64,000 nucleotides of DNA. Source: Microcoleus asticus IPMA8. GTDB taxonomy: Bacteria > Cyanobacteriota > Cyanobacteriia > Cyanobacteriales > Microcoleaceae. A model generated the notes under the pieces. The model worked only from the letters and a program-made list of their open reading frames with translations. It did no database searches and had not been told where the DNA came from. Shown here piece by piece: positions 53,337 to 63,600 of this stretch (positions are counted from its first letter, which is position 1; each line of letters starts with the position of its first letter). The position numbers and the translations under genes were made by a program. The stretch spans positions 1-64,000 of the forward strand of contig NZ_SRRZ01000008.1 of assembly GCF_013179805.1 (NCBI RefSeq), given 5' to 3'.

Positions 53337-55091
53337 ATGAGCGATAAAAAATCATTTTTTAATTATACAGGTAGCCAAAAACAAAAATCCTCTCTACCTC
53401 CAAATTATCTGGTTGAATTAGCCTCAAATTGGCGGATAGCTTGGGGAAAAACAGACGCGATCGAAGATAATACAGCGTGGCGAGAAGGTCAACTTGCTAT
53501 TATTTGCTCAAACCCAACTGTTCAGATAATTCTAAGTCCCTTAGAAAAATTTGCAGTTGTCGGCGATATTTGGCTGAGCAACCGATTAGAATTGCTGGAA
53601 AGATTGGGGGTTGCTGCGAATAGTTGGCAGGGCTGCGATCGCCAATTAGTCGCTCAACTGTGGGAACGCTGGGGGGTTGAATGTTTGCCGCTGCTGGCGG
53701 GTATGTTCGCGTTCGCGGTTTGGGACAGAGAAGGGCAAGTTTTGCGCATGGCGCGCGATCGCGCGGGTGCGCGCACTCTTTACTACACTGATGTTGGCGC
53801 GACTCGCTGGATTTCTCCTCAACTGCGGGCGATCGCACCCTACCATTCAAGGGCGATCGACCTGGTAGCGCTGCGAGATTACCTCTGCTGCTCCTTTGTT
53901 CCGGGCGATCGTACCCTCTGGCAGCAAGTGCGAGAACTGCGCCCAGGAACGGTTTTAAGCTTCCCTGACGACACAATTTCCGCTTACTGGGAACTCCGAG
54001 AACAAGTTGTCGAGGCCGAACAATCTTTAGAATGGCACGGTGCGAGATTGCGCTCTCTTTTAGATGAAATTGTCCGAGAATATTTGCCTGCAAATCAAGC
54101 TGTAGGCGTCTTTCTTTCCGGCGGGTTAGACTCTAGCTGCATCGCTGCTTTAGCTGCTAAATTTCACGATCGACCAGTTCACACTTACTCAATTCATTTT
54201 GGTGCAGAATGCGCCAATGAATTAGAGTTTTCCAGTTTAGTTGCCCAACACTGCCAAACTCAACACCACATTTTAGAAATTAGCTTTCGGGATATGTGGG
54301 AAAAATTGCCAGAAACAATGAGCTATTTAGACGATCCGATCGGCGACCCCCTGACAGTGCCAAACTTGCTATTAGGAAAATTGGCACGAGAATCTGTCGA
54401 AATTGTCCTCAACGGCGAAGGTGGCGACCCGTGTTTTGGCGGGCCGAAAAATCAACCGATGCTAATTAACAGCTTGTACAATTCTCTCACTAATTTGGAT
54501 GCGCTGCCAGCATATTTGATGTCATTTCAAAAGTGCGCTGCGGATTTGCCTCAACTTTTAAAACCGGAAATTTTAGCAGCGGGAAAAACAGAACCTTCGG
54601 TATTTAGTGCGGATTTGAATAGCAGCGACAGTTATCTAAATCGATTAATGGCATTAAATATTAAATTTAAGGGAGCAGACCAGATTTTGACCAAAGTGAA
54701 CAACTTGACTCAAGCTGCTGACTTGCACGGGCGATCGCCTCTTTTTGACCAGCGAATAGTTGACTTGAGCATGACTATTCCGCCGGAATACAAACTCTCG
54801 GGAGTTGTGGAAAAAGCTGTGTTAAAACAAGCGGTTGCAAACCTTTTGCCCGCTCAAATTTTAGACCGACCAAAAAGCGGGATGCTGGTTCCCGTACAGT
54901 TGGGATTTAAGAAGTTTTGGCAACGAGAGGCTAAGGGTTTGCTGCTGTCGAAAAAAGCTGCGATCGCTCCTTATTTCAACCAATCTTTGATAGGTCAATG
55001 GCTAGACTATGAAGGAGATACCTGGGGGCGTTACGGCGTTAAACTGTGGCTGTTGGCGAGTTTAGAAATTTGGCTGCAAGGTAATAAGTAA
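53337..55091 (+). CDS. Asparagine-synthetase-like protein A, without glutaminase Cys
   Basis: A 584-residue protein with the AsnB two-domain layout. The N-terminal Ntn-hydrolase domain (up to about residue 205) lacks the obligatory Cys2 nucleophile (it begins MSDKKSFF). The C-terminal ATP-pyrophosphatase domain keeps SGGLDSS (about residue 261), NGEGGDPCFGG and the PKSGM/VPV lysine segment. So it should adenylate a carboxylate but not use glutamine in the usual way. Beta-lactam synthetase and some lasso or exopolysaccharide enzymes share this state. The start at 53337 is used; no clear ribosome binding site. It converges with the minus-strand cluster of a second such protein and a decarboxylase-like gene. 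Confidence 0.9.
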   Translation: MSDKKSFFNYTGSQKQKSSLPPNYLVELASNWRIAWGKTDAIEDNTAWREGQLAIICSNPTVQIILSPLEKFAVVGDIWLSNRLELLERLGVAANSWQGCDRQLVAQLWERWGVECLPLLAGMFAFAVWDREGQVLRMARDRAGARTLYYTDVGATRWISPQLRAIAPYHSRAIDLVALRDYLCCSFVPGDRTLWQQVRELRPGTVLSFPDDTISAYWELREQVVEAEQSLEWHGARLRSLLDEIVREYLPANQAVGVFLSGGLDSSCIAALAAKFHDRPVHTYSIHFGAECANELEFSSLVAQHCQTQHHILEISFRDMWEKLPETMSYLDDPIGDPLTVPNLLLGKLARESVEIVLNGEGGDPCFGGPKNQPMLINSLYNSLTNLDALPAYLMSFQKCAADLPQLLKPEILAAGKTEPSVFSADLNSSDSYLNRLMALNIKFKGADQILTKVNNLTQAADLHGRSPLFDQRIVDLSMTIPPEYKLSGVVEKAVLKQAVANLLPAQILDRPKSGMLVPVQLGFKKFWQREAKGLLLSKKAAIAPYFNQSLIGQWLDYEGDTWGRYGVKLWLLASLEIWLQGNK

Positions 55092-55119
55092 TATCAAATC
55101 GGCTTAATTGCGCATTATA

Positions 55120-55245
55120 TCTGTAGGGAAACGGCAATGCCGTTTCCTTATCTGCGCGGAAACGGCAATGCCGTTTCCCTATCTCACAGGATTTTGGCAT
55201 GGAAACGGCAATGCGGACACGGCAATGCCGTTTCCCTACAAACCT
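55120..55245. repeat. Three clustered copies of the GGAAACGGCA palindrome
   Basis: Two perfect copies (55127-55147 and 55158-55178) with arms GGAAACGGCA and TGCCGTTTCC, and a third hybrid region at 55201-55236 mixing GGAAACGG and GGACACGG variants. It fills the gap between convergent genes. Confidence 0.8.
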
Positions 55246-56549
55246 CAACCAAAACTGTCAACAACATAGATAGAACTATCCGTACCACCTAGCAAAATCA
55301 AACTGCTGTCATCGCTGCCTAAATCTCGACTGCCGGCAATTCCTAGATTCAAAATTTGAATCAGTTTTTGAGGACTAAACGATTCCAATTCTACATAATT
55401 ACCTAATTCCAACCACTCCAATTCTTCAGCGGATAAATCTTGGCGAATTGCTGGCGGCAGTTGTACAGAATCTCGTGCCGAACTCTCAGAACTTAGAACA
55501 CACATATTGTCGCCAGCCGCAATAATTTGCCTGGGAAGGAATCCGATATCAATAATTATCGCGCTGCTATCTGAGAACCAATTAGGACTGGTACGCAAGC
55601 GGTCAACTAAACCAATTCCTCGGGGAGTGCAATCGTGCAAAGCGTACACTTTTAAGTCGGGATTTCGGCGCAGCATTTCCATAGTTGTGTCGAAGATACT
55701 TTGAGGATATCCGGTAATGCTGAGGACTGCACAGTTGTTTTCAAAGTGAAAATTGTTGGCGATTAAAAATTGGGCAATTTCCGGGCGATCGCACACAACT
55801 AATCTGTCAAAACTGTAAGCGCTGACATCAGGACTAACGGCGGTATTTCCATTTAGAGCGCGGGGAGGCGGCAGCAATTTAGTCAGAGAGTTAATTTCTC
55901 TCCAAGTATTAAGCCAGCCTTGAAATTGATTTAACTCAATAGTAAATTCTTGACTATTTGCAGGTTTTTTGTCAATTTTTCGGGTTCCCAAATAGATAGA
56001 TAGCAGTCCGATAGCGCAGCTCGCTAAAAACAGCGGAAAGGAATTTGATAAGAGACTTACACCAATTCCACACACCAGAACTATTCCTCCCCAAACTTGC
56101 AAAGTCTTTGCAAATTTCTGGCGTTGTTTGTACGGATACTTCCTAGAACGGCTAGCAGTAAAAGTTCCTGCAATCAATAAACTATTGATAGCAAACATTA
56201 CAAAAATGAAAGCTATACTCTCTCCGGAAAAGAGATTGGGTGTCAAGATAAGAACAAAGATACCCGAAACTATATTAATAATTACGTATCCTGGGATTGT
56301 GTAGAACAGTTCATCATTTTTTGGTCTCGATCGCTTGTCTAAAAGGTAAAATAACTGCTTCGGGGTAAAAAACAGCGTATCATTAACAGAAATATCTGCG
56401 ATCGCCTTGGCAAACATCGGGTCAGTTATTTTGACACCAGTCATTGAAGTCGGTTCAAATGCAAACTTATGCCTGCATCGTACACAGCGGCCGCTATTTG
56501 CCGTGCGATCTTTTAACTTATTGTCAGTTTGGCAGTTAATGCACTTCAT
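55245..56549 (-). CDS. Zinc-ribbon membrane protein with possible Toprim-like tail
   Basis: About 434 residues. It begins with a zinc ribbon (MKCINCQTDNK ... RCVRCRHKF, two CxxC). About four membrane helices lie at residues 85-205. A soluble C-terminal half contains LVVCDRPEIAQFLI, CAVLSITGYPQS and VYALHDCTPRGIGLVDRL, an order that recalls the Toprim-like metal centre of topoisomerase VI A; this is only a resemblance. The ATG at 56549 is preferred, with GGGAG upstream; an ATG at 56573 would overlap the previous gene by 4 nt. It ends the operon of the decarboxylase-like and AsnB-like genes. Function unknown. Confidence 0.75.
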   Translation of the reverse strand: MKCINCQTDNKLKDRTANSGRCVRCRHKFAFEPTSMTGVKITDPMFAKAIADISVNDTLFFTPKQLFYLLDKRSRPKNDELFYTIPGYVIINIVSGIFVLILTPNLFSGESIAFIFVMFAINSLLIAGTFTASRSRKYPYKQRQKFAKTLQVWGGIVLVCGIGVSLLSNSFPLFLASCAIGLLSIYLGTRKIDKKPANSQEFTIELNQFQGWLNTWREINSLTKLLPPPRALNGNTAVSPDVSAYSFDRLVVCDRPEIAQFLIANNFHFENNCAVLSITGYPQSIFDTTMEMLRRNPDLKVYALHDCTPRGIGLVDRLRTSPNWFSDSSAIIIDIGFLPRQIIAAGDNMCVLSSESSARDSVQLPPAIRQDLSAEELEWLELGNYVELESFSPQKLIQILNLGIAGSRDLGSDDSSLILLGGTDSSIYVVDSFG

Positions 56550-56569
56550 AAACGTCTCCCAATGATGAT

Positions 56570-57799
56570 TCAAAAAACTTGATTTGCTAACAAAATGCTG
56601 TAATCTTCTCTTTGGCGAATCACGCGATGCCTGCTATTTTCTAACAGCAATTCCGCAGGTCTGGGGCGGTGCAAAAAGTGCGATGACATGGCATAGCCGT
56701 AGGCTCCCACATCTAAAATAGCCAGGATTTCCCCAACTCTCAAAGCTGGTAAATGACAGTTTTTTCCCAAATAATCCCGCGAATAAGTAGTATTGCCGCA
56801 AACATCAGTAAGATGTAGAGAATCCCGGCAATTCCAGGTATAAATCTCTCGATAACCGCCGTGAACAGACGGCACTGAAAGATTAGCAACAGTAGTATCT
56901 ACACCGACAATTTGTTTGGCTTCCTGCCATTTTGTCGAAACAACTTGAGCGAGCAAAGTAGCACATCCTGCTACAACCGATCGCCCTGGTTCAACTATTA
57001 GCTGAATTCCGCGATCGAGTTGGCTGATTTTGCTGGTTATTTCTGCTCCGAACAGTTCCCAGTCAAAGGCTGTACCCCCGCTGCGGTAAGGATAGCCAAA
57101 ACCGCCACCAAAATCGAGATATTCCCAATCTGGCAATTGCTGAGCTGCGGCAATTATAGTATTAATTACTTGAGTAAAAGCTGCGGTAGAATTAGTGCCG
57201 GTACCGCGATAAAAATGCAATCCGCTGAGCTTTAATCCGGCTTTTCTAGCGAGGGCGATCGCCTCTGGGAATTCAGTCGATCGCACTCCAATTCGACTCT
57301 CTCCCGTTAGTTCGGGCAAATTCAGTCTCAAACCCAAACTGGGCGGTTCTAAAATCTGTTGGTTTTCCCTGAGAGATTGATAAACTTCACAGCACAACTG
57401 CAACTGAGCAAGACTGTCGAAATTCAGAGTTTTGACACCCCATTTGAGAACTTGTGCCATCTCATTTCGGTGCAAATTGCTGCCGCTGTAAACAATGTTG
57501 TTGGGCGCAAAACCTGCCTGACTTCCTAAATAAATATCTCCCGGTGTATTGGCGTGCAGTCCCCACCCGCAAGCTTGAAAAATTTGCAGCAGTGCGATGT
57601 TGCCGTTCGTCACGCTGGCAAAACAAAATTGAGTTCGCGGATAGGAAATTGCCTTAGTAATGCGGGCAATCGTCTGGCGCAAAATATCGCTTTGATAAAC
57701 GTAAAGCGGCGAACCGTAAGTAGCTAATAACTCTTGGGCTAGGGAAAGAGTAAAAGGCTGTTCTTTGATAATTGATTTGCGATCTGCGATTGTTGACAT
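56570..57799 (-). CDS. Fold-III PLP decarboxylase homologue lacking the PLP lysine
   Basis: A 409-residue homologue of diaminopimelate/ornithine decarboxylases. It keeps LHFYRGTGT, GGGFGYPY, the EPGRSV phosphate motif, a Cys region (DVCGNTTYSRDYL) and YGYAMSSHF. Where LysA has YASKAWS it has FASVTNGN (60-67), so the Schiff-base lysine is replaced by Val63. It therefore cannot be a normal PLP decarboxylase and may be a binding or regulatory protein, or use other chemistry. The stop adjoins the zinc-ribbon gene start; the AsnB-like gene B lies 138 bp upstream. A sequencing error is unlikely because the neighbouring residues also differ. Confidence 0.85.
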   Translation of the reverse strand: MSTIADRKSIIKEQPFTLSLAQELLATYGSPLYVYQSDILRQTIARITKAISYPRTQFCFASVTNGNIALLQIFQACGWGLHANTPGDIYLGSQAGFAPNNIVYSGSNLHRNEMAQVLKWGVKTLNFDSLAQLQLCCEVYQSLRENQQILEPPSLGLRLNLPELTGESRIGVRSTEFPEAIALARKAGLKLSGLHFYRGTGTNSTAAFTQVINTIIAAAQQLPDWEYLDFGGGFGYPYRSGGTAFDWELFGAEITSKISQLDRGIQLIVEPGRSVVAGCATLLAQVVSTKWQEAKQIVGVDTTVANLSVPSVHGGYREIYTWNCRDSLHLTDVCGNTTYSRDYLGKNCHLPALRVGEILAILDVGAYGYAMSSHFLHRPRPAELLLENSRHRVIRQREDYSILLANQVF

Positions 57800-57937
57800 A
57801 ATAGTAAAGTAGATGTTTGTTTAATTAGCAATTATCCCAAATCCAGCTTTCATACCTCACTTATTCTTTAGTCCGCGAAGGCTGAATTCGTTTGTGTAGA
57901 CGCGGTTTCAACCGCCGAGGAATAAAGGGAGTAGCGT

Positions 57938-59797
57938 TTATTCTGCCCACCGCTGGCGGTAATTCCAAACCGATCGGGGCAACCAAAATGGATGATTCCA
58001 AGATTTGTTTTTCACTTCCTCGCCTAAGATCTGCGATCGCCAAATTTGCCACATAATTAACAGCCAAATAATTTCGCCAATGCGGCGGCCTTGAATTCCC
58101 GCTGCGAATTTGCCGGACACAATTTGAGCAGCCAAATCGGGTTGCCAGCGTTTCTCTGATAGCAGCACGGCAGGGTTCAACCAATCGCCAATGTGATGCC
58201 AAAATTCATTAAAACACCAGGAAGTTAAGGGAACCCCCATACCCCGCTTTTCCCGCCAAACTATTTCCGCAGGCAGCCAATTTTCCACGCTTCGTTTGAG
58301 GATGTATTTCTCGCAAGCACCCCGCAAACACAATTCTCCTGACAGTTTAAACGTCCAGTCTGTTAAGGCAAAATCGCAAAAGGGCGATCGCACTTTCAGA
58401 CCAAATGCTAGAGCTAAATTAGCAGCACGGGGATGGATGTTCTGGGCGCCTTTGAGCATCAGCCCCGCGCGGCGGAGGCGATGGAGCAAAGACCCGCCTA
58501 AAGCAGGATTAAGAGCCTCTAGCAGCCAATCTTGAGGGTGCAAATTCTGAATTTGAGTGTAAATTTGCGGCTGGTAAACTTTAGTTTCGTATCCCCACAT
58601 CCGGTGAAAAGTTCGCAGGTATTGCAGGGCAAAAGCTTCGTCTCCGGCAGGATTTGCTGCTAGATAAATACCCGCTGCAATCAGGGGTTTATTTGTCCAT
58701 CCCGCAAATAACTGATCGCCGCCTTCGCCATTGAAAACGAGATCCGTTTCTTGACTCGCAGCTTCATTTAAAAGGTACAGCGGCACTGTAACTCCGTCGC
58801 CAAAAGGCAAATCTAAAGCTTTCACAGCAGAATGCAAAACTTGTTTAATCCGGTGCGGCCTGGCATCTACTTTTACTAAGGGAATGTTCAGCGAGTAGGC
58901 TACTTGTTCGGCCCAAGGATATTCAGGAATTCCGGCTTCGCCAAAGTCCAGAGTATAAGCGCGCACTTTGACTCCGGCTTTTACTAATAAAGCTGCGACA
59001 ACTGAGGAATCTAAACCGCCTGATAGAAATACTCCGACAGTTTCACTGCTGTCTATATCGGCAATTTGACGGTGAACGGCATCTTTAAGTAAGTTTTGTA
59101 ATTGTGCGATCGCTTCTGCTTCGTCTTGTATTTTTTCTGAATTTTCTTGCCATTCCAACAAGCGTTGTGATTTTGGTTCAAAAATGACACCGCTATCTCG
59201 ATCGCACTCCCACGTCAATTCGGTTCCGGCGGGAACTGCGAACACATTTTTGACCGGAGTTAAAGGAGTTGGGACATAGGAAAAACAGCTATACCCGTAC
59301 AAACCGGGAATGCTTACATCTGGCTGTTCGCAAATATTTAACAGCAGTTGCAATCTCGATGCAAACCAAATACTCGTCCCGATTCGCGTCCAGTAAAGCG
59401 TTACTCGCCCGAAGGGTTCCCGTCCTAAAATCAGGCAATTTTCTCGAACGTTTACCCAGGCATCAGGTAACAGCAAACCGTTAATTGATGGATAAGTACA
59501 CAGTCCAGATGCTGAGAGGGCGGCGATTTGCAAAGTACGTGAAGCGTAGCTATCCCGAAGGGAATTGCTCTTTTTTGTCGGCAAGTCTGGCGCGCCATCG
59601 AGTTCGGTACTAGCAACATTCCAAATTGGATGATTTTCGCTGCCTGCGGTGGAGAAACTGGAAGAATCCTCGACTTTGTGAACTGGAATTTCTCTGGCAG
59701 ACTGGCTGATAATTTTCGCCAGCAGCGCTTCTGATTTGTGGCGAGAATCGCAGCCCCAGTATCCTAAAAATTGACGCGGTTTGTTGGTGATTCCCAT
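57938..59797 (-). CDS. Asparagine-synthetase-like protein B, without glutaminase Cys
   Basis: A 619-residue protein with the AsnB layout and again no Cys2 (MGITNKPRQ). The pyrophosphatase domain keeps SGGLDSS (about residue 258), NGEGGDQLFAGW and EKRGMGVPL with its lysine. The N-terminal domain keeps LILGREPFGRVTLYW, so the fold is intact. It may form an amide or ester with ammonia or another amine donor. Upstream, 33 bp away, lies a single-pass membrane protein gene; downstream is the decarboxylase-like gene. The four are probably one operon with protein A convergent to it. Confidence 0.9.
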   Translation of the reverse strand: MGITNKPRQFLGYWGCDSRHKSEALLAKIISQSAREIPVHKVEDSSSFSTAGSENHPIWNVASTELDGAPDLPTKKSNSLRDSYASRTLQIAALSASGLCTYPSINGLLLPDAWVNVRENCLILGREPFGRVTLYWTRIGTSIWFASRLQLLLNICEQPDVSIPGLYGYSCFSYVPTPLTPVKNVFAVPAGTELTWECDRDSGVIFEPKSQRLLEWQENSEKIQDEAEAIAQLQNLLKDAVHRQIADIDSSETVGVFLSGGLDSSVVAALLVKAGVKVRAYTLDFGEAGIPEYPWAEQVAYSLNIPLVKVDARPHRIKQVLHSAVKALDLPFGDGVTVPLYLLNEAASQETDLVFNGEGGDQLFAGWTNKPLIAAGIYLAANPAGDEAFALQYLRTFHRMWGYETKVYQPQIYTQIQNLHPQDWLLEALNPALGGSLLHRLRRAGLMLKGAQNIHPRAANLALAFGLKVRSPFCDFALTDWTFKLSGELCLRGACEKYILKRSVENWLPAEIVWREKRGMGVPLTSWCFNEFWHHIGDWLNPAVLLSEKRWQPDLAAQIVSGKFAAGIQGRRIGEIIWLLIMWQIWRSQILGEEVKNKSWNHPFWLPRSVWNYRQRWAE

Positions 59798-59830
59798 ATT
59801 AAAATCTATCCATAGGCGAGTTTTTTATAA

Positions 59831-60454
59831 TTATTTAACTTCAAAGGATGTACTGCCGATCGCACGACTTTCAACGAACATTTTAACTTGCCAATTTCCG
59901 GTAGCAGCAGCAGTACCAATTTGGTAGCGGCATTGAGTATTCCAGATAGGTTTGTCGATTTCGCGAGTCTGATAGCGGTTTTGTTTGACAACTTGACCGC
60001 TGGGGTCAATCCAATCGCAAGATAACGACAGTTTTTTGCCTATCGGTGCATCTTTCAACGTAGTACGATAAAATATTTCAGGATTATTTTGGCGGGAAAT
60101 AACTGTCAAATTGCCACCATCATCCTGCACCGAAGTTATGCGGTTTTCTTGAATTGAAACGCGATCGATCGCTTGTCGGTTTTGCTGAATGTAGAATCCG
60201 GTAATTGCGATCGCCCCCGCCGCAGCCGCAGCCAATCCTCCTGCAATCCACCGATTTCGCCGCTGCTGCTGGGCTAGTGCTTCCCGACGCTGCAACTGGA
60301 TTAAAGCTTCATTTAGCAACTCTGGAGGCAAATTCAATTCCTGCAAAATTTCTTTGACTTCTTCGGAATCAAGTTCAGATTGCCGGATGTTAGAAAGGCG
60401 TTCTACTTCAGCTACTATTTGCTTTAGTTGAGTTTGAGTCAGTCGATTTTCCAT
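59831..60454 (-). CDS. Hypothetical single-pass membrane protein
   Basis: A 207-residue protein. An acidic helical N-terminus (about 1-60, with LTQTQLKQIVAEVERL and LNLPPELLNEALIQL) is followed by Arg-rich QQQRRNRW and one membrane helix (about 68-88, GGLAAAAAGAIAITGFYI). An extracytoplasmic beta-rich domain follows with two Cys (LSLSCDWIDPSG and WNTQCRYQI), which may form a disulfide. The orientation fits the positive-inside rule. No named family is recognised. It is 33 bp before the AsnB-like gene B on the same strand. Confidence 0.7.
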   Translation of the reverse strand: MENRLTQTQLKQIVAEVERLSNIRQSELDSEEVKEILQELNLPPELLNEALIQLQRREALAQQQRRNRWIAGGLAAAAAGAIAITGFYIQQNRQAIDRVSIQENRITSVQDDGGNLTVISRQNNPEIFYRTTLKDAPIGKKLSLSCDWIDPSGQVVKQNRYQTREIDKPIWNTQCRYQIGTAAATGNWQVKMFVESRAIGSTSFEVK

Positions 60455-60579
60455 ATATTAAGAGGCGGTAGGAGTTTTTTATGCGACTTACTGACCCCAG
60501 TTAATTAACATTTTAAAACAGGCTGAGCTTCAAGTCAATTCATAAGTTTCATAATTTTGAGTTCATAAAAGTCATACAG

Positions 60580-60653
60580 CAGATTCCACGTTTATGAAAT
60601 ACACCCGGATCGCTCTTCGATCCCCCTAGGGACACGGCAATGCCGTGTCCCTA
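60580..60653. repeat. Dispersed palindromic element, copy 2
   Basis: It starts CAGCAGATTCCACGTTTATG, matching the reversed end of copy 1 at 478-570, and carries a perfect inner palindrome (60627-60653) with arms TAGGGACACGGCA and TGCCGTGTCCCTA around A. The rest of the 240-bp gap holds no gene. Confidence 0.65.
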
Positions 60654-60693
60654 CAAGGGCTATGTACTTACTTACCAGCAAAAGTGCTGTATA

Positions 60694-63600
60694 TCATTTC
60701 CACTCGCCTTGCAACGTAAAAGCAGCCCAATAATAGGGGGATTGCCATTTTTCATGCTGCATCATTTCTATCTGCGCCGCCCTCAAAGCTGCCGCCGGCG
60801 CTAACTTTTGTTGCAGCATTTTTTGATAAAACTTTTGCATTAACACAGAAGTTCCTTCATCATCCACATTCCACAAGCTCACCGCCACCCGCTGCGCCCC
60901 CGCATACATAAAACCCCTTGTTAATCCGACCATTCCTTCGCCTTTAATATTCTGTCCCATGCCCGATTGACAAGCACTTAAAACCACTAAATTGGCCGCT
61001 AATTTCAAGTTAAAAATATCGGTAAGGCGCAAAAAACCATTGACAAGATTGCCTTTGTCATCTATCATCGACATCAGAATTCCTGACAGTTCTGGATTTT
61101 GGCTGTTAGCCATGCCGTGGGTGGCGAAGTGCACGATTTGATAATTAGCTAAACTGCCGTCGGTAGCAGTAGTGCGACTGGCGGAAAAATCAATCTTTTC
61201 ACTGCTAGAAGCTGAGGGGAATAAGCTTAATATTGTTTGGGCTTCTTGGCGAGTAAATGGTAGGCGTTTTGGCGGCCATTCCCTATTAGAAGCACTAAGC
61301 GCTCGATTTAAACCGAGGTTATTTGCTTCTAACTTTTCGGTGGTTGCTGGGGTAAGTTGTCCTTTGACTCTTTCATCATCTGGACTGAAAACAGGATCGG
61401 CTAAAATTGCTAAAGTTTGGCCCGGCGGTTTTCTGTCTCCGTAATTTTGCCTGAGAATGGCGAGAGTTGAGGCGGAAGGCAGCGTAATAATTTCATGTTG
61501 GGTGATTAAGGGAATATTGGCATTTTGTCCGGCGGTTTGGGCAAGATTTAAAGCCGGAAAAGGGGTATAGTGCAGCACGCCGTCGGGAACAATTAATAAG
61601 CGTTTGTTTCCTAATTGGGCTGCTGCGGGCTGTAAAATTAATTGACCCAGGTTTGCACTCACGTCGGCAATTTTTTGGGGAATATTTCTGTAAGTTGCGC
61701 TAGTTATTGCGTCTCGAAACTTCCGGGCGGCTGTTTCAATGTCAACCTGTTTTGGCAATTCATAGCTAGTTAGTCCGGTTGATGTCACAACCCACAAATA
61801 ACTGCGGTCTTTCCCGAGGGAATACTGCAATAAAATAGTGTTTTCATCGAGAATCTGTTTCTGAATTTCTGGCAGCGTTAAAGGTTGGGGTTGGGTGAGG
61901 GCAGCGTAGCGGGGGCTGGCGCTACGAATCCCGGTTTGAATTTGCTGATATTCTTGCAGGAGTGTGAGGCGCTGTTTCTCTATTTCATCGATTTTAGCTT
62001 GCTGGGGATTGGGGTGACTGAGGGCTTCGATGCGCTGCTTTTCAATTGCATCGAGTTGCTGTTTTGCGCGATTTTCTTGTTGCAGTAAATTGGGGTCAAT
62101 GCCTGCGCGAATGTTGGCGTTACTTTCTTGGAGGAGTTCGAGGAGGCTGCGGGCTCTCGAACGTTCGCTGGCTTCTAAGGCTTTTGTATCGTAACCGGAT
62201 TTAGGATTAGTTTTATGCAGTTGCATTAACAGGTCGATGTAGAATTCGTAGTAGTTTTGTACTGTGGCAAAGTATGAGGTGCGAAGTTCTGGGCTGGCAA
62301 TTTTGGTGCGGAGATTTTCGATTATTTTGATTGAGGCTTCAATGTCATTGAGGGCTTCGGTAAGATTGCCACGATCGCGTTTGAGAAAAGCCATGTTGTA
62401 AAGGGTGAGAGCTTCTTTTCCAGCGTTGCCGACAGCCCGGCTCAGGGGAAGGGATTGGCTGAAATATTCTAAAGCTTTCTGTTTTTCTCCCAAATCCAAG
62501 TACACTAACCCAATATTGTTGAGGGTAATAGCTTCCATTGAGCGATCGCCGACGGCCCGACTCAGGGGAAGGGATTGGCTGAAATATTCTAAAGCTTTCT
62601 GTTTTTCTCCCAAATCCGAGTACACTAAGCCAATGTTGTTGAGGGTGATAGCTTCTTGCCATTGATTGCTGACGCCTCTACTCAGGGAAAGAGATTGATT
62701 ATAATATTCTAAAGCTTTTTGTTTTTCTCCGATATCTTCGTAGATTCTACCAATATTGTTGAGGGTGATAGCTTCCACTGAGCGATCGCCGACGGCCCGA
62801 CTCAGGGGAAGGGATTGGCTGAAATATTCTAAAGCTTTCTGTTTTTCTCCCAAATCTGAGTAAACCAAGCCAATGTTGTTGAGAGTGACAGCTTCTTGCG
62901 ATCGATTACCGGCGGCGCGACTTAAGGGAAGGGATTGATTGTAATATTCTAAAGCTTTTTGTTTTTCTCCGATATCTTCATAGATTTTTCCAATATTATT
63001 AAGGGTGAGAGCTTCTCTTCCTGGGTTGCCGATCGCCCGACTGAAGGGAAGAGATTGATTGTAATATTCTAAAGCTTTCTGTTTCTCTCTCAAATAGTCG
63101 TAGATACTGCCAATATTGTTGAGGGTGATAGACTCCTGCGAGCGATTGCCGATCGCCCGACTGAGGGGAAGAGATTGATTGTAATATTCTAAAGCTTTCT
63201 GTTTTTCCCCCAAATTTGAGTAAACTAAGCCTATATTACTGAGGGTAACAGCTTCCTGCGATCGATTACCAGTAGCGCGACTGAGGGGAAGAGATTGATT
63301 GTAATATTCTAAAGCTTTCTGTTTCTCCCCCAAATTTGAGTAAACTAAGCCTATATTGCTGAGGGTAACAGCTTCCTGTGATCGATCGCCCACAGCCCGA
63401 CTTAGGAGAAGCGACTGATTGTAATAGCCTAAAGCTGTTTGTGTTTCTCCCAAATCTGAGTAAACTAAACCGATGTTGCTGATAGTGACAGCTTCTTTAG
63501 CACGATCGCCCGCCGATCGATACAGGTTTAATGCTTGTTCATATTTGACGAGCGCACCTTTGAAAGATTCTATCGTCCCTTGGTAGTAAAGTTGTAATCC

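Noticed and set aside
62400..63510. Regular 120-bp repeats looking like a CRISPR array
   Set aside because: The repeats are in frame, encode TPR motifs and have no unique spacers of constant length; no cas genes are nearby.
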